Of a stretch of 64,000 nucleotides of DNA, positions 62,951 through 64,000 are shown piece after piece. Each line of letters starts with the position of its first letter. The stretch's first letter is position 1. The notes under the pieces were generated by a model, which was not told the origin of the DNA, did no database searches, and was given only the letters and a program-made list of their open reading frames with translations. Source of the DNA: Limanda limanda (taxonomy: Eukaryota; Chordata; Actinopteri; Pleuronectiformes; Pleuronectidae). The DNA lies in assembly GCF_963576545.1 (NCBI RefSeq), contig NW_026870466.1:62001-126000 (forward strand), read 5' to 3'. A program made the translations under genes and the position numbers.

Positions 62951-63981
62951 ATTTAGTGGGGGTAGAGCCTACTTGCAAGTCTCTCCGACCTTCACAAAAA
63001 AAGTTATTCAAGAATATCTCCTCAGATTTGGGGGAATTTCGTCGGTCGACCTCTTCCGAAGGTCGTACAAGCTCGGGGATGGTACCAATCGATCCGCAGG
63101 ACCCAAATTAGTCCAGATGCAACCACTTTCCAAGTCTCTCCGACCTTCACAAAAAAAGTTATTCAAGAATATCTCTTTCTCCTATGTGCTTTCATCCCTA
63201 ACCCTAACCCTAACCCTTCCGAAAGTCGGAGAAGCTCAAGGATGGTACCGATCGATGCGCGCTACCCCATTTAGTGGGGGTAGAGCCTACTTGCAAGTCT
63301 CTCCGACCTTCACAAAAAAAGTTATTCAAGAATATCTCTTTCTCCTATGTGCTTTCATCCCTAACCCTAACCCTAACCCTTCCGAAAGTCGGAGAAGCTC
63401 AAGGATGGTACCGATCGATGTGCGCTACCCCATTTAGTGGGGGTACAGCCTACTTGCAAGTCTCTCCGACCTTCACAAAAAAAGTTATTCAAGAATATCT
63501 CTTTCTCCTATGTGCTTTCATCCCTAACCCTAACCCTAACCCTTCCGAAAGTCGGAGAAGCTCAAGGATGGTACCGATCGATGCGCGCTACCCCATTTAG
63601 TGGGGGTAGAGCCTACTTGCAAGTCTCTCCGACCTTCACAAAAAAAGTTATTCAAGAATATCTCCTCAGATTTGGGGGAATTTCGTCGGTCGACCTCTTC
63701 CGAAGGTCGTAAAAGCTCGGGGATGGTACCAATCGATCTGCAGGACCCAAATTAGTCCAGATGCAACCACTTTCCAAGTCTCTCCGACCTTCACAAAAAA
63801 AGTTATTCAAGAATATCTCTTTCTCCTATGTGCTTTCATCCCTAACCCTAACCCTAACCCTTCCGAAAGTCGGAGAAGCTCAAGGATGGTACCGATCGAT
63901 GCGCGCAATCCCATTTAGTGGGGGTAGAGCCTACTTGCAAGTCTCTCCGACCTTCACAAAAAAAGTTATTCAAGAATATCT

Positions 63982-64000
63982 CTTTCTCCTATGTGCTTTC
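63982..64000 (+). repeat. Partial monomer A at window end
   Basis: The first 19 bp of an A monomer, cut by the window edge. An 8-bp monomer tail (1-8) is the equivalent at the left edge. The array therefore extends in both directions. Confidence 0.95.

Larger units (their letters stand above)
1..64000 (+). repeat. Composite A/B satellite array with embedded telomeric motif, spanning the whole window
   Basis: The entire window is tandem copies of two related monomers in one orientation. Monomer A is 163 bp and monomer B is 155 bp. I count 281 complete A and 119 complete B, and no base falls outside them. The commonest arrangement is A-A-B (481 bp), with runs of one, three or four A interspersed. 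Every monomer carries GGTACC followed by an ATCGAT site, so a KpnI digest should give a 155-163 bp ladder. The array continues past both window edges. No unique sequence, coding gene, RNA gene or mobile element is seen in any stretch, so the whole length is non-genic. Apparent reading frames are the repeat unit translated. Function is unknown; a structural heterochromatic role is an inference. Confidence 0.99.

Noticed and set aside
1..64000. CRISPR array
   Set aside because: Repeats are 155-163 bp, contiguous and without unique spacers, and no cas genes are present.

Overview
The whole 64 kb is one uninterrupted head-to-tail satellite DNA array. I find no protein gene, RNA gene, transposon, CRISPR array or unique-sequence island in it. 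Every base from 1 to 64,000 belongs to one of two related monomers, all on the + strand. Monomer A (consensus 163 bp) carries an embedded telomere-type block, (CCCTAA)3CCC. Monomer B (155 bp) lacks it and has a different 34-bp head. Walking the window monomer by monomer gives 119 B and 281 complete A, plus an 8-bp tail fragment at 1-8 and a 19-bp partial A at 63,982-64,000. The monomer lengths close exactly over 9-63,818 when these are counted: 30 A with one hexamer fewer, 6 A with two fewer, 11 A-A junctions with a 2-bp deletion and one B with a 1-bp deletion.

The basic arrangement is A-A-B (481 bp). Of 119 runs of A ended by a B, 67 have two A, 41 have three, 7 have one and 4 have four. Private point variants show longer higher-order repeats (HORs) built by unequal exchange: 481-bp 3-mers, 644-bp 4-mers, 1,119-bp 7-mers, 1,600-bp 10-mers, 2,236-bp 14-mers, 2,391-bp 15-mers, 2,560-bp 16-mers and a 6,243-bp 39-mer. 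One near-identical segment of about 5.5 kb recurs 29,712 bp away.

Layout. About 1-5.5 kb: 2,560-bp HOR with a 2-bp-deletion landmark cassette. About 5.5-12.9 kb: no landmark, 1,600-bp duplication. About 12.9-27 kb: landmark subtype with one telomeric hexamer, in 2,391- and 2,236-bp HORs, interrupted by a 481-bp triplet. About 28-43.4 kb: landmark subtype with three hexamers again, largely copied from the 1-5.5 kb type. About 43.4-64 kb: landmark absent, different diagnostic variants, large 6.2-6.4 kb duplication and 1,119/644-bp HORs.

The organism is a eukaryote, most likely one with TTAGGG-type telomeres (the hexamer is CCCTAA, not the plant-type CCCTAAA). The sequence cannot say which lineage. 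A subtelomeric or centromeric/heterochromatic location is plausible but inferred. Open reading frames in the window are translations of the repeat. They stay open because A+B is 318 bp, a multiple of three, and they should not be annotated as genes.
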